Shown: positions 28,445 to 37,338 of the stretch, in pieces
Numbering within the stretch: position 1 is the first letter of the stretch
How the letters are laid out: each line of letters starts with the position of its first letter
Assembly (NCBI GenBank): GCA_026396175.1
Contig: JAPLXG010000006.1
Span: 140,492-185,082, forward strand
Direction of reading: 5' to 3'
Source: Candidatus Moraniibacteriota bacterium
GTDB taxonomy: Bacteria > Patescibacteriota > Minisyncoccia > Moranbacterales > UBA2206
DNA: 44,591 nt
Program-made: the position numbers and the translations under genes
The notes under the pieces: model-generated
Database searches by the model: none
Told to the model about the DNA's origin: nothing
The model's input: the letters and a program-made list of their open reading frames with translations, nothing else

Positions 28445-28706
28445 TAGGTTAGTAAAAAGTTAGCAAAAAGGCTTGCAAGATATTGTTTTCTAGTATAAAA
28501 TGTGAAAATCAATAAGATGTTTTTTAAAAAATAGAATCAGCAGAAATGTTATTTTGTAAATAAGATTTATTGAATAATATTTCTGGTGATGGGCACTTGC
28601 AATGACAAGTTGCTCACCGGAGCAGTTCTTTATTTTCAATGTAGGAAGCGCCTCGTTGGGAGGCGTTAGGAGGTAAATTCTAAAAGGGGTAAGGAGGTAC
28701 GACAGG

Positions 28707-28991
28707 ATGTTGAGTGACCGTGTTTTCGATTTAGACGCATGCGTTTTATTTCATCGGATAAAAAACCTAAAAGACGAAGATGAAATAAAAAAAGTTATTG
28801 CCTCTTTTCTGCAGGAGTCTAACATTTCTCCGCGCAGGATGACGTGCATGTTTCATCCAACTTTTATGGCGCATTGCGTCGCTTGTCGCTGTGATATCGG
28901 TTCAGCGGCGACAAGTCTCCTTCTTCCCGGTTCAGAATGGAATGGGAAACCGTTGTACGCTGAACCCGGGCAGTGCCAGCTTTTGCAGTAG
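28707..28991 (+). CDS. Uncharacterised 94-aa cysteine-containing protein
   Basis: ORF preceded by aaggaggtacgacagg SD; followed by strong terminator. Confidence 0.6.
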   Translation: MLSDRVFDLDACVLFHRIKNLKDEDEIKKVIASFLQESNISPRRMTCMFHPTFMAHCVACRCDIGSAATSLLLPGSEWNGKPLYAEPGQCQLLQ

Positions 28992-29001
28992 TCCGAAAAA
29001 A

Positions 29002-29039
29002 GAAGGCAGAAAACCAATCATCGGTTTTCTGCCTTTCAT
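29002..29039 (+). terminator. Rho-independent terminator
   Basis: aggcagaaaaccaatcatcggttttctgccttt. Confidence 0.85.
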
Positions 29040-29249
29040 CATTTTTGGGCTGCATTCTATTTTGCAGGAGCGGGTTTGTAACCCGCTCCTTTTAGTTTAC
29101 AGGTTAAATGATTTTGTAAGTTTGATTTTATGATACCGGCTCCTGGTTTATGAATTAGTAAACTATGCGAAACGGGTTACAAACCCGTTCCTGCGAAAAG
29201 GTGAATTATGCGGAACCCCGTCTGGGCGCGGTTTCTGCGGAATATTCTA

Positions 29250-32200
29250 CTAATAATTTTCAACAACCGCTCCCGGAATCAATTCTAAGATTTCACTTTC
29301 CAGGTCATAACTTTTCGTGATGCAATAGGGGGTTTCTAATTTTGTGTTATTAATTTTGAGGTAGACTTTTGTGTCGCCAATCTTGCATTTTCCGAAATGA
29401 GCGGAAAGGGTGCGGAGGGTTTCTTGATCAGATGCCGTGGGGAGGGTGACAATAATTTTTGATGCCTCTTCGACATCTTTTTTTTGCGGTGAAGCTCCAG
29501 GCTCTAAGAGCCCGTTGGGCGGGCTCTTAGAGCCTATGACGGAGTAAGAAACGGTGGTGCCGTTATTTTTTTGTGTCGCCATAATTCTGGCGCGCTCATT
29601 CATTTCCTCTTGATTGATTACTTTGGCGCTGTCGACGAGAAGCTTGAAGCTACCGTCTTTGTCGGAGATTTTTCCGGAGGCCAAAATAATTTTGTCTTCT
29701 TCCCAGAGTGAGCCGGTGGCTTCGAGCGTTTTGGGGAAAACGATAAATTCAATATTGGAGTACATATCTTCGATGGTAGCGAAAAGCATCGTCTTTTGAT
29801 TTTTGAGAAAAATCTTTTTGACTTTGGAAATCACTCCGCCCAAAGTGATTTCTTGCCCTACCAAATCTTTCCCCACATTGCGAATCGGCACGCCGACCGA
29901 ATCGATGTAGGCCTGAAAATCGGCGGCGGGGTGGCCGCTGATGTAGAGGCCGATCAGTTCTTTTTCCCAAGCTAGTTGTTGTTTTTTGGTGGCGGGGAAA
30001 GTGGGGAGGAGTTGGATTTCCGGTTCGGCGAGTTCCATTGCGCCGAAAAGACTAACTTGATTGGAGTTTTTGTTTTTTTGAAAATTCTTGGAATGCGCCA
30101 GAATATTTTCAATCGAAGCGACGATTTGATTTCTCTCGCCCAAATCTTCCAGCGCGCCGACTTTTGCGAGCGCTTCGATAGATTTTTTATTCAGATCTTT
30201 GGATTCGACGCGTTCAATGAAATTAGCCAGGCTCGTGAAACGACCATTGCGTTTTCTTTCCTCGACAATGATGTGGGCAACATTGTGTCCAACATTTTTC
30301 ACGGCGTTGAGGCCAAAACGGATTTTCTCTGATTTATTTTCCAAATCAACCCCAGCACCAAAATTTTCTTTATTTGCATTTTCAATATTTAAATCGCCAG
30401 TGTCATTTTGGGAAGTTATTTTGGTGACGGGGCGAGCGATAACTGAAAATTCTTCAAAACTTTCATTGACATTCGGGGGCATTACTTTGATACCCATTTC
30501 GCGACATTCCGTGACTTCAATGGCGACGCGATCAATGTCATCTTGATCGGAAGTGAGCAGTGCCGCCATAAATTCCGCCGGGTAATGCGCTTTGAGGTAA
30601 GCCGTTTGGTAGCCGATCATCGCGTAACAAGCGGCGTGCGAACGATTGAAACCATAGCCGGCGAACGGTTCGATGTATGCAAAAACTTTTTCCGCCACTC
30701 TTCTGTCGGTGCCGAGCTTGACGCAACTTTCAATAAATTTAATTTTCTGCTCGGCAATGAGGGCAAAGATTTTTTTGCCCATTGCTTTTCGCAGCACGTC
30801 CGCTTCGCCCAAGGTGAAACCGGCCAAGGCTTGGGCGATTTGCATCACTTGTTCTTGATAGACAGCAACGCCATAGGTTTTTTCCAAAATCGGTTTTAGT
30901 TTTGGGTGGAGATATTGGATTGATTTTTCACCGTGCTTGCGGGAAATGAAATCGGGAATCCAGTCCATCGGCCCCGGGCGATAAAGCGCGACCATCGCGA
31001 TGATATCTTCAAAAACCGAAGGCTGAAGCAATTTCAAATAGCGTTTCATTCCGGAACTTTCCAATTGAAAGACACCGGTGGTTTGCGCTTTTTGCAAAAG
31101 CTTAAACGTCTGCGGATCTTCCTCGGGAATGTCATCAATATTCAGGTCATTTTTTTTAGTTTTCTTGAGGATGCGCAAAGTGTTTTGCATGATGGTGAGA
31201 TTTTTCAAGCCCAAAAAGTCCATTTTCAGTAGGCCAATCTTTTCCACATAACTGGACTTGGTGGAAGAAGAATATTGCGTCACCGAACCTTCTTTTTTGC
31301 CTTGCATCTTTTGGAGCGGAGTATATTCCGTCACTGGTTCGCGCGTGATGACCACGCCGCAAGCATGCATTGAGGCGTGACGCACGACGCCTTCCAAGCG
31401 TTTGGCGCTATCGACTAATTTTTTGGCGTCTCCGCCGGAAGCATAGAAATCTTTGAACTCTTTGACGTTTTCCAGCGCGTCGGCAATAGTGGAAAACATC
31501 GGAATGAGTTTCGCCGTTTTGTCACAAAAGTCATAGGGAAAGCCAAGGGCGCGTCCGGCATCGCGGATGGCGGCGCGGGCGGCCATTGTTCCGAAAGTAA
31601 TAATTTGCGCGACGTGGTCATTGCCATACTTTCCGCGCACATAGTCCAAAACTTCATCACGGCGGTCGTCGGCAAAGTCCATATCGATATCAGGCATCGA
31701 GATTCTTTCCGGATTTAAAAAGCGCTCAAAAAGTAAATCATATTTGATCGGATCAAGATTGGTGATTCCGATGAGATAGGACACAAAACTGCCGGCGGCG
31801 CTACCACGGCCCGGACCAACCACGATGCCTTGATCTTTGGCCCAGTTGATCATATCTTGCACGATGAGAAAGTAGGAGGCGAAGCCGGTTTTTTCGATAA
31901 TCGAAAGTTCATACTCCATTCGATCTCTGTGTACTTGCAAAATATCATCTGGCTTAAATCTTTTACTCAGACCTTCCTCGGTCAGTTTACGCAAGAATGT
32001 TTCCGTCGTTTCACCTTCCGGCACATCAAAATGAGGGAGTTGGGTTTCGCCTAATTTTATTTCCAGATTACACTTGTCTACAATTTCTTGAGTATTAGAA
32101 AGCGCTTCCGGTGTCGCAGAAAAATGCTCAGCCATTTCTTCAGGGCTCTTGAGGTAGAGTTTGAAATCCATCATATTCATCCGATCTTTTTCTTCTACTT

Positions 32201-32888
32201 TGCGGTTGGTTTGGATGCAAAGAAGAATATCTTGCACTGACGCATCATCTTCATTGACATAATGAATGTCGTTCGTGGCAACGAGGGGAATATTATATTT
32301 TTTGGAAATAGCAATCAGCGCATCGTTAGCAATTTGTTGTGGAGCAAATTTAGGATGATGTTGGATTTCCAAATAGAAATTACCAGCGCCAAAAATATCT
32401 TGATATTCCAACGCTAATCTTTCCGCTTTTTCCATGTTCCCCGAAATGGCGGCGGACGGTACTTCGCCTTCAGCGCAAGCACTAAGGCCGATGAGACCTT
32501 CGGCATGAGAACGCAAAACGGTTTTGTCGATGCGTGGTTTGTAGTAAAAACCTTCAAGGTGCGCGATAGTGATGAGGCGCATCAAGTTTTTGTAGCCCGC
32601 TTCATTTTTAGCCAGGAGAATGAGATGATGGCGCTTGCGATCAGCCGAGTCGGGGTTTTTGCTGTGCAGATCAGTCGGCGTGATATACATCTCGCAACCG
32701 ATGATTGGTTTTATCCCACGCGCCTTGGCTTTGATATAGAATTCAATCGCGCCGTACAGTACACCGTGATCAGTAATCGCTAGTGAATCCATTCCCAGTT
32801 CTTTGGCGCGGTCCAAAATATCATCGACTTTGGCGAGGCCGTCGAGGAGAGAGAAATGGGTGTGGACGTGGAGATGGGTAAACTTCAT
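29250..32888 (-). CDS. dnaE: DNA polymerase III subunit alpha
   Basis: THLHVHTHFSLLDGL PHP domain, VGPGRGSAAGSFVSYLIGIT, PDIDMDFADDRRDEV, YQEQVMQIAQALAGFTLGEADVLRKAMGKK. Confidence 0.97.
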   Translation of the reverse strand: MKFTHLHVHTHFSLLDGLAKVDDILDRAKELGMDSLAITDHGVLYGAIEFYIKAKARGIKPIIGCEMYITPTDLHSKNPDSADRKRHHLILLAKNEAGYKNLMRLITIAHLEGFYYKPRIDKTVLRSHAEGLIGLSACAEGEVPSAAISGNMEKAERLALEYQDIFGAGNFYLEIQHHPKFAPQQIANDALIAISKKYNIPLVATNDIHYVNEDDASVQDILLCIQTNRKVEEKDRMNMMDFKLYLKSPEEMAEHFSATPEALSNTQEIVDKCNLEIKLGETQLPHFDVPEGETTETFLRKLTEEGLSKRFKPDDILQVHRDRMEYELSIIEKTGFASYFLIVQDMINWAKDQGIVVGPGRGSAAGSFVSYLIGITNLDPIKYDLLFERFLNPERISMPDIDMDFADDRRDEVLDYVRGKYGNDHVAQIITFGTMAARAAIRDAGRALGFPYDFCDKTAKLIPMFSTIADALENVKEFKDFYASGGDAKKLVDSAKRLEGVVRHASMHACGVVITREPVTEYTPLQKMQGKKEGSVTQYSSSTKSSYVEKIGLLKMDFLGLKNLTIMQNTLRILKKTKKNDLNIDDIPEEDPQTFKLLQKAQTTGVFQLESSGMKRYLKLLQPSVFEDIIAMVALYRPGPMDWIPDFISRKHGEKSIQYLHPKLKPILEKTYGVAVYQEQVMQIAQALAGFTLGEADVLRKAMGKKIFALIAEQKIKFIESCVKLGTDRRVAEKVFAYIEPFAGYGFNRSHAACYAMIGYQTAYLKAHYPAEFMAALLTSDQDDIDRVAIEVTECREMGIKVMPPNVNESFEEFSVIARPVTKITSQNDTGDLNIENANKENFGAGVDLENKSEKIRFGLNAVKNVGHNVAHIIVEERKRNGRFTSLANFIERVESKDLNKKSIEALAKVGALEDLGERNQIVASIENILAHSKNFQKNKNSNQVSLFGAMELAEPEIQLLPTFPATKKQQLAWEKELIGLYISGHPAADFQAYIDSVGVPIRNVGKDLVGQEITLGGVISKVKKIFLKNQKTMLFATIEDMYSNIEFIVFPKTLEATGSLWEEDKIILASGKISDKDGSFKLLVDSAKVINQEEMNERARIMATQKNNGTTVSYSVIGSKSPPNGLLEPGASPQKKDVEEASKIIVTLPTASDQETLRTLSAHFGKCKIGDTKVYLKINNTKLETPYCITKSYDLESEILELIPGAVVENY
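29499..29535. repeat. Palindromic repeat inside dnaE
   Basis: aggctctaagagcccgttgggcgggctcttagagcct; sister copy at 33419-33456. Confidence 0.95.
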
Positions 32889-33004
32889 AGAATTTCTAAT
32901 TTCTAATTTTCAATTTCTAAACAAGGCATAATTTCTTAATGACTAAATTTTAAAATTGGATAATTGGAAATTGTTTGAAAATTGAAAATTGTGAATTGAA
33001 AATT
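32889..33004. repeat. AT-rich inverted-repeat spacer element
   Basis: aatttctaatttctaattttcaatttctaaacaa ... ttgtttgaaaattgaaaattgtgaattgaaaatt; relatives at 1158, 11712, 13280, 23235. Confidence 0.8.
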
Positions 33005-33270
33005 AAGAGACAAAATAAAACCACTATCTAAAAAATAGGGGTCGTCAATATAGTATCAAAAAATTCTTTTAGCATGTTGTTTGTGCTATCTTCATCGCCC
33101 GGACGGATCCTTGGGGTTTGCAAGATAGGGTATTCTCTACGAATTACGAATTTGTACGAATATACGAATGTACAAATCTCAGCAAATACAGTTTAGCATA
33201 GTTTTGGAAAATAAAAAATTGGTCGAAATGTTGGTAAATTAACTAGAAATACGCTAGAATAAACATAATT

Positions 33271-34134
33271 ATGAAAACTACCATTGCTACATTTGAACAA
33301 GAAGAACAGCTTTTGGCTTCAGGCTTTGATTTTGTTTTGGGGATTGATGAGGCGGGGCGGGGGCCGTTGGCGGGGCCGGTGGTGGCGAGCGTTTGCGTAT
33401 TAAAACCAGAAGCAGTGCAGGCTCTAAGAGCCCGTAGCAACGGGCTCTTAGAGCCTGAGTCTACGGATAAAAAATGGAATTTTATTCGTGATTCAAAGAC
33501 GCTTAGCGAAAAGCAACGTGAGGCGATGTTTGATTTTGTCCATGAGCATTTTTTTGTTGGTGTGGGAATTTGTGATCACAAAACGATTGATCGGATGAAT
33601 ATTTTGGAGGCGACATATTTGGCGATGAAAAAAGCGATAAACTCTTTGACAAGAGAAATTTCTAATTCACCTAATTACCTAATTTCTAATAAAAATTCCA
33701 ATGTTGAAATTCCAAAGCCAAGCCTCAAGTCTGATGGGTCGCCTTGCCGAATCGAGGCAAGCGAGCAGGAAATCCAAAATTCTAAATTTCAGACTGCTCG
33801 GAAAATTATATTAGTGGACGGAAATAAAACCATACCAAGTTTATCTATGGAACAGCTGGCGATTGTTAGTGGGGACAAGCTTGTGAAATCAATTGCGGCG
33901 GCGTCAATCATCGCCAAAGTGACGCGGGACAGAATGATTTGCGAGGCGGACAAATTATATCCCGAGTATGGCCTAGCTAAGCATAAAGGTTATGGCACGA
34001 AAATGCATATGGAAGCGCTCAAAAAATATGGCCCTTCGGCGATTCACAGGCTTAGTTTTGAGCCAATGAAAGGCTGGACGAAGCGGGCCGAAGGGTGCTA
34101 TTATAAAGGTGTAAAGTATCAGATTAATCCTTAA
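33271..34134 (+). CDS. rnhB: Ribonuclease HII with two in-frame insertions
   Basis: VLGIDEAGRGPLAGPVVAS, RDSKTLSEKQRE, ILVDGNKTIP, KSIAAASIIAKVTRDR, YGLAKHKGYGTKMH. Confidence 0.95.
   Translation: MKTTIATFEQEEQLLASGFDFVLGIDEAGRGPLAGPVVASVCVLKPEAVQALRARSNGLLEPESTDKKWNFIRDSKTLSEKQREAMFDFVHEHFFVGVGICDHKTIDRMNILEATYLAMKKAINSLTREISNSPNYLISNKNSNVEIPKPSLKSDGSPCRIEASEQEIQNSKFQTARKIILVDGNKTIPSLSMEQLAIVSGDKLVKSIAAASIIAKVTRDRMICEADKLYPEYGLAKHKGYGTKMHMEALKKYGPSAIHRLSFEPMKGWTKRAEGCYYKGVKYQINP
33419..33456. repeat. Palindromic repeat inside rnhB
   Basis: aggctctaagagcccgtagcaacgggctcttagagcct. Confidence 0.95.
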
Positions 34135-34135
34135 C

Positions 34136-35320
34136 GTGAGTACAAAAAAACATATGAAAATAGGAATTGACGCACGAACAATACTAAATCCAGAAAGAGG
34201 CGAGGAGATTGGCGCGGGGCATTATGCCTATCAGCTAATCCGCCATCTTTTGGAAATTGACAAGGAAAATGAGTATGTTTTGTTTTTTGATTTTCGCGTG
34301 CGGGAAAAAGACGTCGCGAAATTTTCGCGGGAGAATGTCAAGATAAAATTTTATCCTTTTTCCGATTACAAAAAATATCTGCCGGGAGCGTACAGCGAAA
34401 TTTTGGGCACAGCGACTCTCGCAAAAGAAAAATTAGACATCTTGCACACAACTTCTCCGATGAGCAGAATTCCGAGTAGCTACTCCGGAAAAACGATTGT
34501 GACGATTTATGATTTGGCAGTGGTAAAAGTGCCGGATGTTTTTCCGATTCTCTCTCGCACGAAAACCAAAACAATGCTCTCGATGGCGATTAGCAAAGCG
34601 GACAAATTGATTGCCGTTTCCAACTCGACCAAAAAAGATATTTGCGAACTTTTCAAATGTCCCGAGGATAAAGTGCAAGTGATTTATAGTGGATTTGATA
34701 AACGCCTAGAAGAAAGATCCACTTCATTGCGGATGAATGTGCTCAAGCGCTATGGAATGGAAGCGGGCGACAAGTATATGCTATTTCTAGGAACGATTGA
34801 GCCAATCAAAAACATCACACGCCTATTTGAAGCTTTCGCGGATTTCAAAAAACGTTTTGCAACAGCCGGCAAAAATTTTAATCACAAGTTGGTTATGGCG
34901 GGGAAGCGTGGTTGGCTGGCTGGGGAGTATAAGCGCTTGGCGAAAGATTTGGGAATCGACAAAGAAGTGATTTTCACTGGCTACATCATTGGTGACAATT
35001 TGGCGCCACTGTTTGCTCAGGCGGATTTTTTCGTGATGCCTTCGCTCTATGAAGGTTTCGGCACGACTGTGCTTGAAGCATTAGTGACCGGCGTGCCGGT
35101 AATTTCGTCCAATGTTTCTTCTATTCCGGAAATCGCTGGAGACGCGGCGAAACTGGTAAATCCCTTGAACACAAAAGAAATCGCCGACGCGATGTTTGAG
35201 TTTTCGCAAAACGAAGCATTGAAAGACAGCTATCGCGAGAAAGGCAAGGCACAAGTTGAGAAATTCAATTGGGAAAAATGCGCGAGAGAGACTTTGGAAT
35301 TGTATAAAAGCTTAGGATAG
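34136..35320 (+). CDS. Glycosyltransferase family 1/4 (GT-B)
   Basis: IGIDARTI, FLGTIEPIKNITRLFEAF, FVMPSLYEGFGTTVLEALVTGVPVISSNVSSIPEIAGDAA. Confidence 0.93.
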   Translation: MSTKKHMKIGIDARTILNPERGEEIGAGHYAYQLIRHLLEIDKENEYVLFFDFRVREKDVAKFSRENVKIKFYPFSDYKKYLPGAYSEILGTATLAKEKLDILHTTSPMSRIPSSYSGKTIVTIYDLAVVKVPDVFPILSRTKTKTMLSMAISKADKLIAVSNSTKKDICELFKCPEDKVQVIYSGFDKRLEERSTSLRMNVLKRYGMEAGDKYMLFLGTIEPIKNITRLFEAFADFKKRFATAGKNFNHKLVMAGKRGWLAGEYKRLAKDLGIDKEVIFTGYIIGDNLAPLFAQADFFVMPSLYEGFGTTVLEALVTGVPVISSNVSSIPEIAGDAAKLVNPLNTKEIADAMFEFSQNEALKDSYREKGKAQVEKFNWEKCARETLELYKSLG

Positions 35321-35343
35321 AATTTATCAAACTTTTCTTTTTG

Positions 35344-35464
35344 TGTCATCCCCGAGTAGTCGGGGATCCAGTGGGTAGGCTTTGTTTAAATAGCTAATCT
35401 AACTACTAGGCCAATCCTGCTAATTTAGTTTTTACACTAGATTCCCGCCTTCGCGGGAATGACA
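35344..35464. repeat. Divergent TGTCATCC...GGAATGACA element
   Basis: tgtcatccccgagtagtcggggatcc ... gattcccgccttcgcgggaatgaca. Confidence 0.7.
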
Positions 35465-35471
35465 ATATCTG

Positions 35472-35783
35472 ATGCAAAAATTTTGGAAATCAATTTCGGC
35501 CATTGAGGCGAAAGAACTGCTCAAACAAAAATCCCACGACGGGGATTTTTGTGTTTTAGACGTGCGGACAGAAAAAGAATTTTTGAGCGGCGCAATTCCT
35601 GGTGCGCTTGATTTAGATTTTTACGCGGCGGATTTTTCGCAAAAATTAGATGCGCTCAATAAGAATAAAATTTATTTAATTTATTGCCGCACTGGCAGTC
35701 GGAGCAAGGCCGTGTTGTCTATGATGAAGCAGTTGGGTTTCCGGTATGTTTACGAATTAGATGGCGGGTATATCAGTTTATAG
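35472..35783 (+). CDS. Rhodanese-like domain protein
   Basis: VLDVRTEKEFLSGAIPGA, YLIYCRTGSRSKAVLSMMKQLGF. Confidence 0.92.
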   Translation: MQKFWKSISAIEAKELLKQKSHDGDFCVLDVRTEKEFLSGAIPGALDLDFYAADFSQKLDALNKNKIYLIYCRTGSRSKAVLSMMKQLGFRYVYELDGGYISL

Positions 35784-35902
35784 CTTGCCCGGCGCCAGGG
35801 GGTTGCCAAATTAGGAATATTCCGCTACAATAGTTATCTATTGGCAGATTGTGGCTAATAGATTTTTTTCTTTTCAAATCTAAAAAACGGGGGAATTTGG
35901 CG

Positions 35903-36748
35903 ATGAAGACAAAAGTATTCTTTGTGGTGCTGATCAGTATTTTGTCGATGTGTGCTTCGGCTGTGGCGGGCAACTTTTGGATCGGGAAAATTCCCGAGCC
36001 TGGCAGTAGTGAGGCCTTATTTTCGCAATCTGCCGAAGCTGGCAAGATTTGGATTGGGGATATACCTGGCTCCGGAAGCAAAGAGGGAGAAATGTTGGCC
36101 AATGAAAGGAACAGCGACCCCTGCGGATTTTTGGCCAAATGGGGGCTTGTCCTGACTGTGTGGCAGGGCGGTAATGCTGAACATGGCATGACATCTGCCG
36201 AAATTATTGTCTTTGCCACGGAGGAAAACGATGGAAACGTCGTTGCCATGTTGACAGGGGCGCAAAAACTCATCATTGCCAGACAGGGATGGAGCAGCGA
36301 TTTTGAGTACAGATTATTGGAGTCAATGGGTTATGGCTCAGGTCAGAGTAACCGCTGCAAGTGGTATGGAAATAGTCCTAACTATATTGGTACATCGTAT
36401 CAATACGCCTTAGAGAAAAGTCGCGGGCTAACTTTCGAAGAGGCATTTTTGAAATTTACTTATGGCCAAGGGAATTGGAAGGAATTTCAGGATATATATG
36501 CCGCTTACGCCCGGTTTATAAATGAACATCTTGGGCTAAACACGTCATATTCTCCAAGGCCTGGCTCCAGCGGGTACTATCACGACTTCTCGGTGACACC
36601 GGAAAATCGTGACAAGTATATCGCGGCCGTCCAGCTCTTGCTTGAAAAAGCCAACTCACCGTTGGCAGACAAGGAATTGTTCACAAAATCCGGCACTCCC
36701 AGCATCATAAACTATGATGCGCCGGAAAAGTTTTGCCAGTGCCAGTAA
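35903..36748 (+). CDS. Predicted secreted protein of unknown function
   Basis: Signal peptide MKTKVFFVVLISILSMCASAVAG; internal repeat WIGKIPEPGS / WIGDIPGSGS. Confidence 0.7.
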   Translation: MKTKVFFVVLISILSMCASAVAGNFWIGKIPEPGSSEALFSQSAEAGKIWIGDIPGSGSKEGEMLANERNSDPCGFLAKWGLVLTVWQGGNAEHGMTSAEIIVFATEENDGNVVAMLTGAQKLIIARQGWSSDFEYRLLESMGYGSGQSNRCKWYGNSPNYIGTSYQYALEKSRGLTFEEAFLKFTYGQGNWKEFQDIYAAYARFINEHLGLNTSYSPRPGSSGYYHDFSVTPENRDKYIAAVQLLLEKANSPLADKELFTKSGTPSIINYDAPEKFCQCQ

Positions 36749-36919
36749 GGCAAGGCAGAAGAAAATGGGATAAAAGGTCATGATTATCAATCGTGGCCTT
36801 TTGTATTTTTATGATAATTCAGTGCCATCTTAAAGAGGCTCAACCTCCATAAGGGAGGTTGAGCCTCCAGCAGCTGGGTCTATTGTTGCCAAAAGGTCAA
36901 AATTAAGCTAGAATTATTT

Positions 36920-37172
36920 TACAACTAAAAAGACGTTTGAGGAACTATCAATTCCGAGTCTCGAAGAAAGAACTTTCGCAGTTTTGCGCGAAAAAGTAGA
37001 CTCTTCCGGGTAAGCCCGTCATAGCCAGAATAAGGGTTTATTAGTTAAGTAGTTTATTAGTTAATTAGGCGTAAAACCAATTAACTATTCGACTAAGTAA
37101 CTAATTAACTAAATTAAGGTGGTACCACGATTTATTCGTCCTTAACGCTATGTTAAGGATTTTTATTTTTAA
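36920..37172 (+). promoter_or_regulatory. T-box riboswitch leader of ileS with terminator
   Basis: T-box sequence aaggtggtaccacg (37116-37129), terminator ccttaacgctatgttaaggatttttattttt, upstream stem-loop containing ATC. Confidence 0.88.
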
Positions 37173-37178
37173 TTTTTC

Positions 37179-37335
37179 TGTCATCCTGAGCGAAGTCCGT
37201 ACTCGGACGAAGTCGAAGGATCTGCTTGCGGTTATCGTTAGGCTTTCTAATTTATTGCAGAGCTAGCGATTATGCATAGTAGATCCTTCGACTGCATAAA
37301 TTTTCTATCGAAAATTTATTCCGCTCAGGATGACA
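37179..37335. repeat. TIR element of the TGTCATYCTGAGCG family, copy 3, between T-box terminator and ileS start
   Basis: tgtcatcctgagcg ... ccgctcaggatgaca. Confidence 0.88.
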
Positions 37336-37338
37336 ACT

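Noticed and set aside
36838-36870. ggctcaacctccataagggaggttgagcc as a terminator
   Set aside because: Strong stem but no T-tract; more likely another dispersed palindrome.
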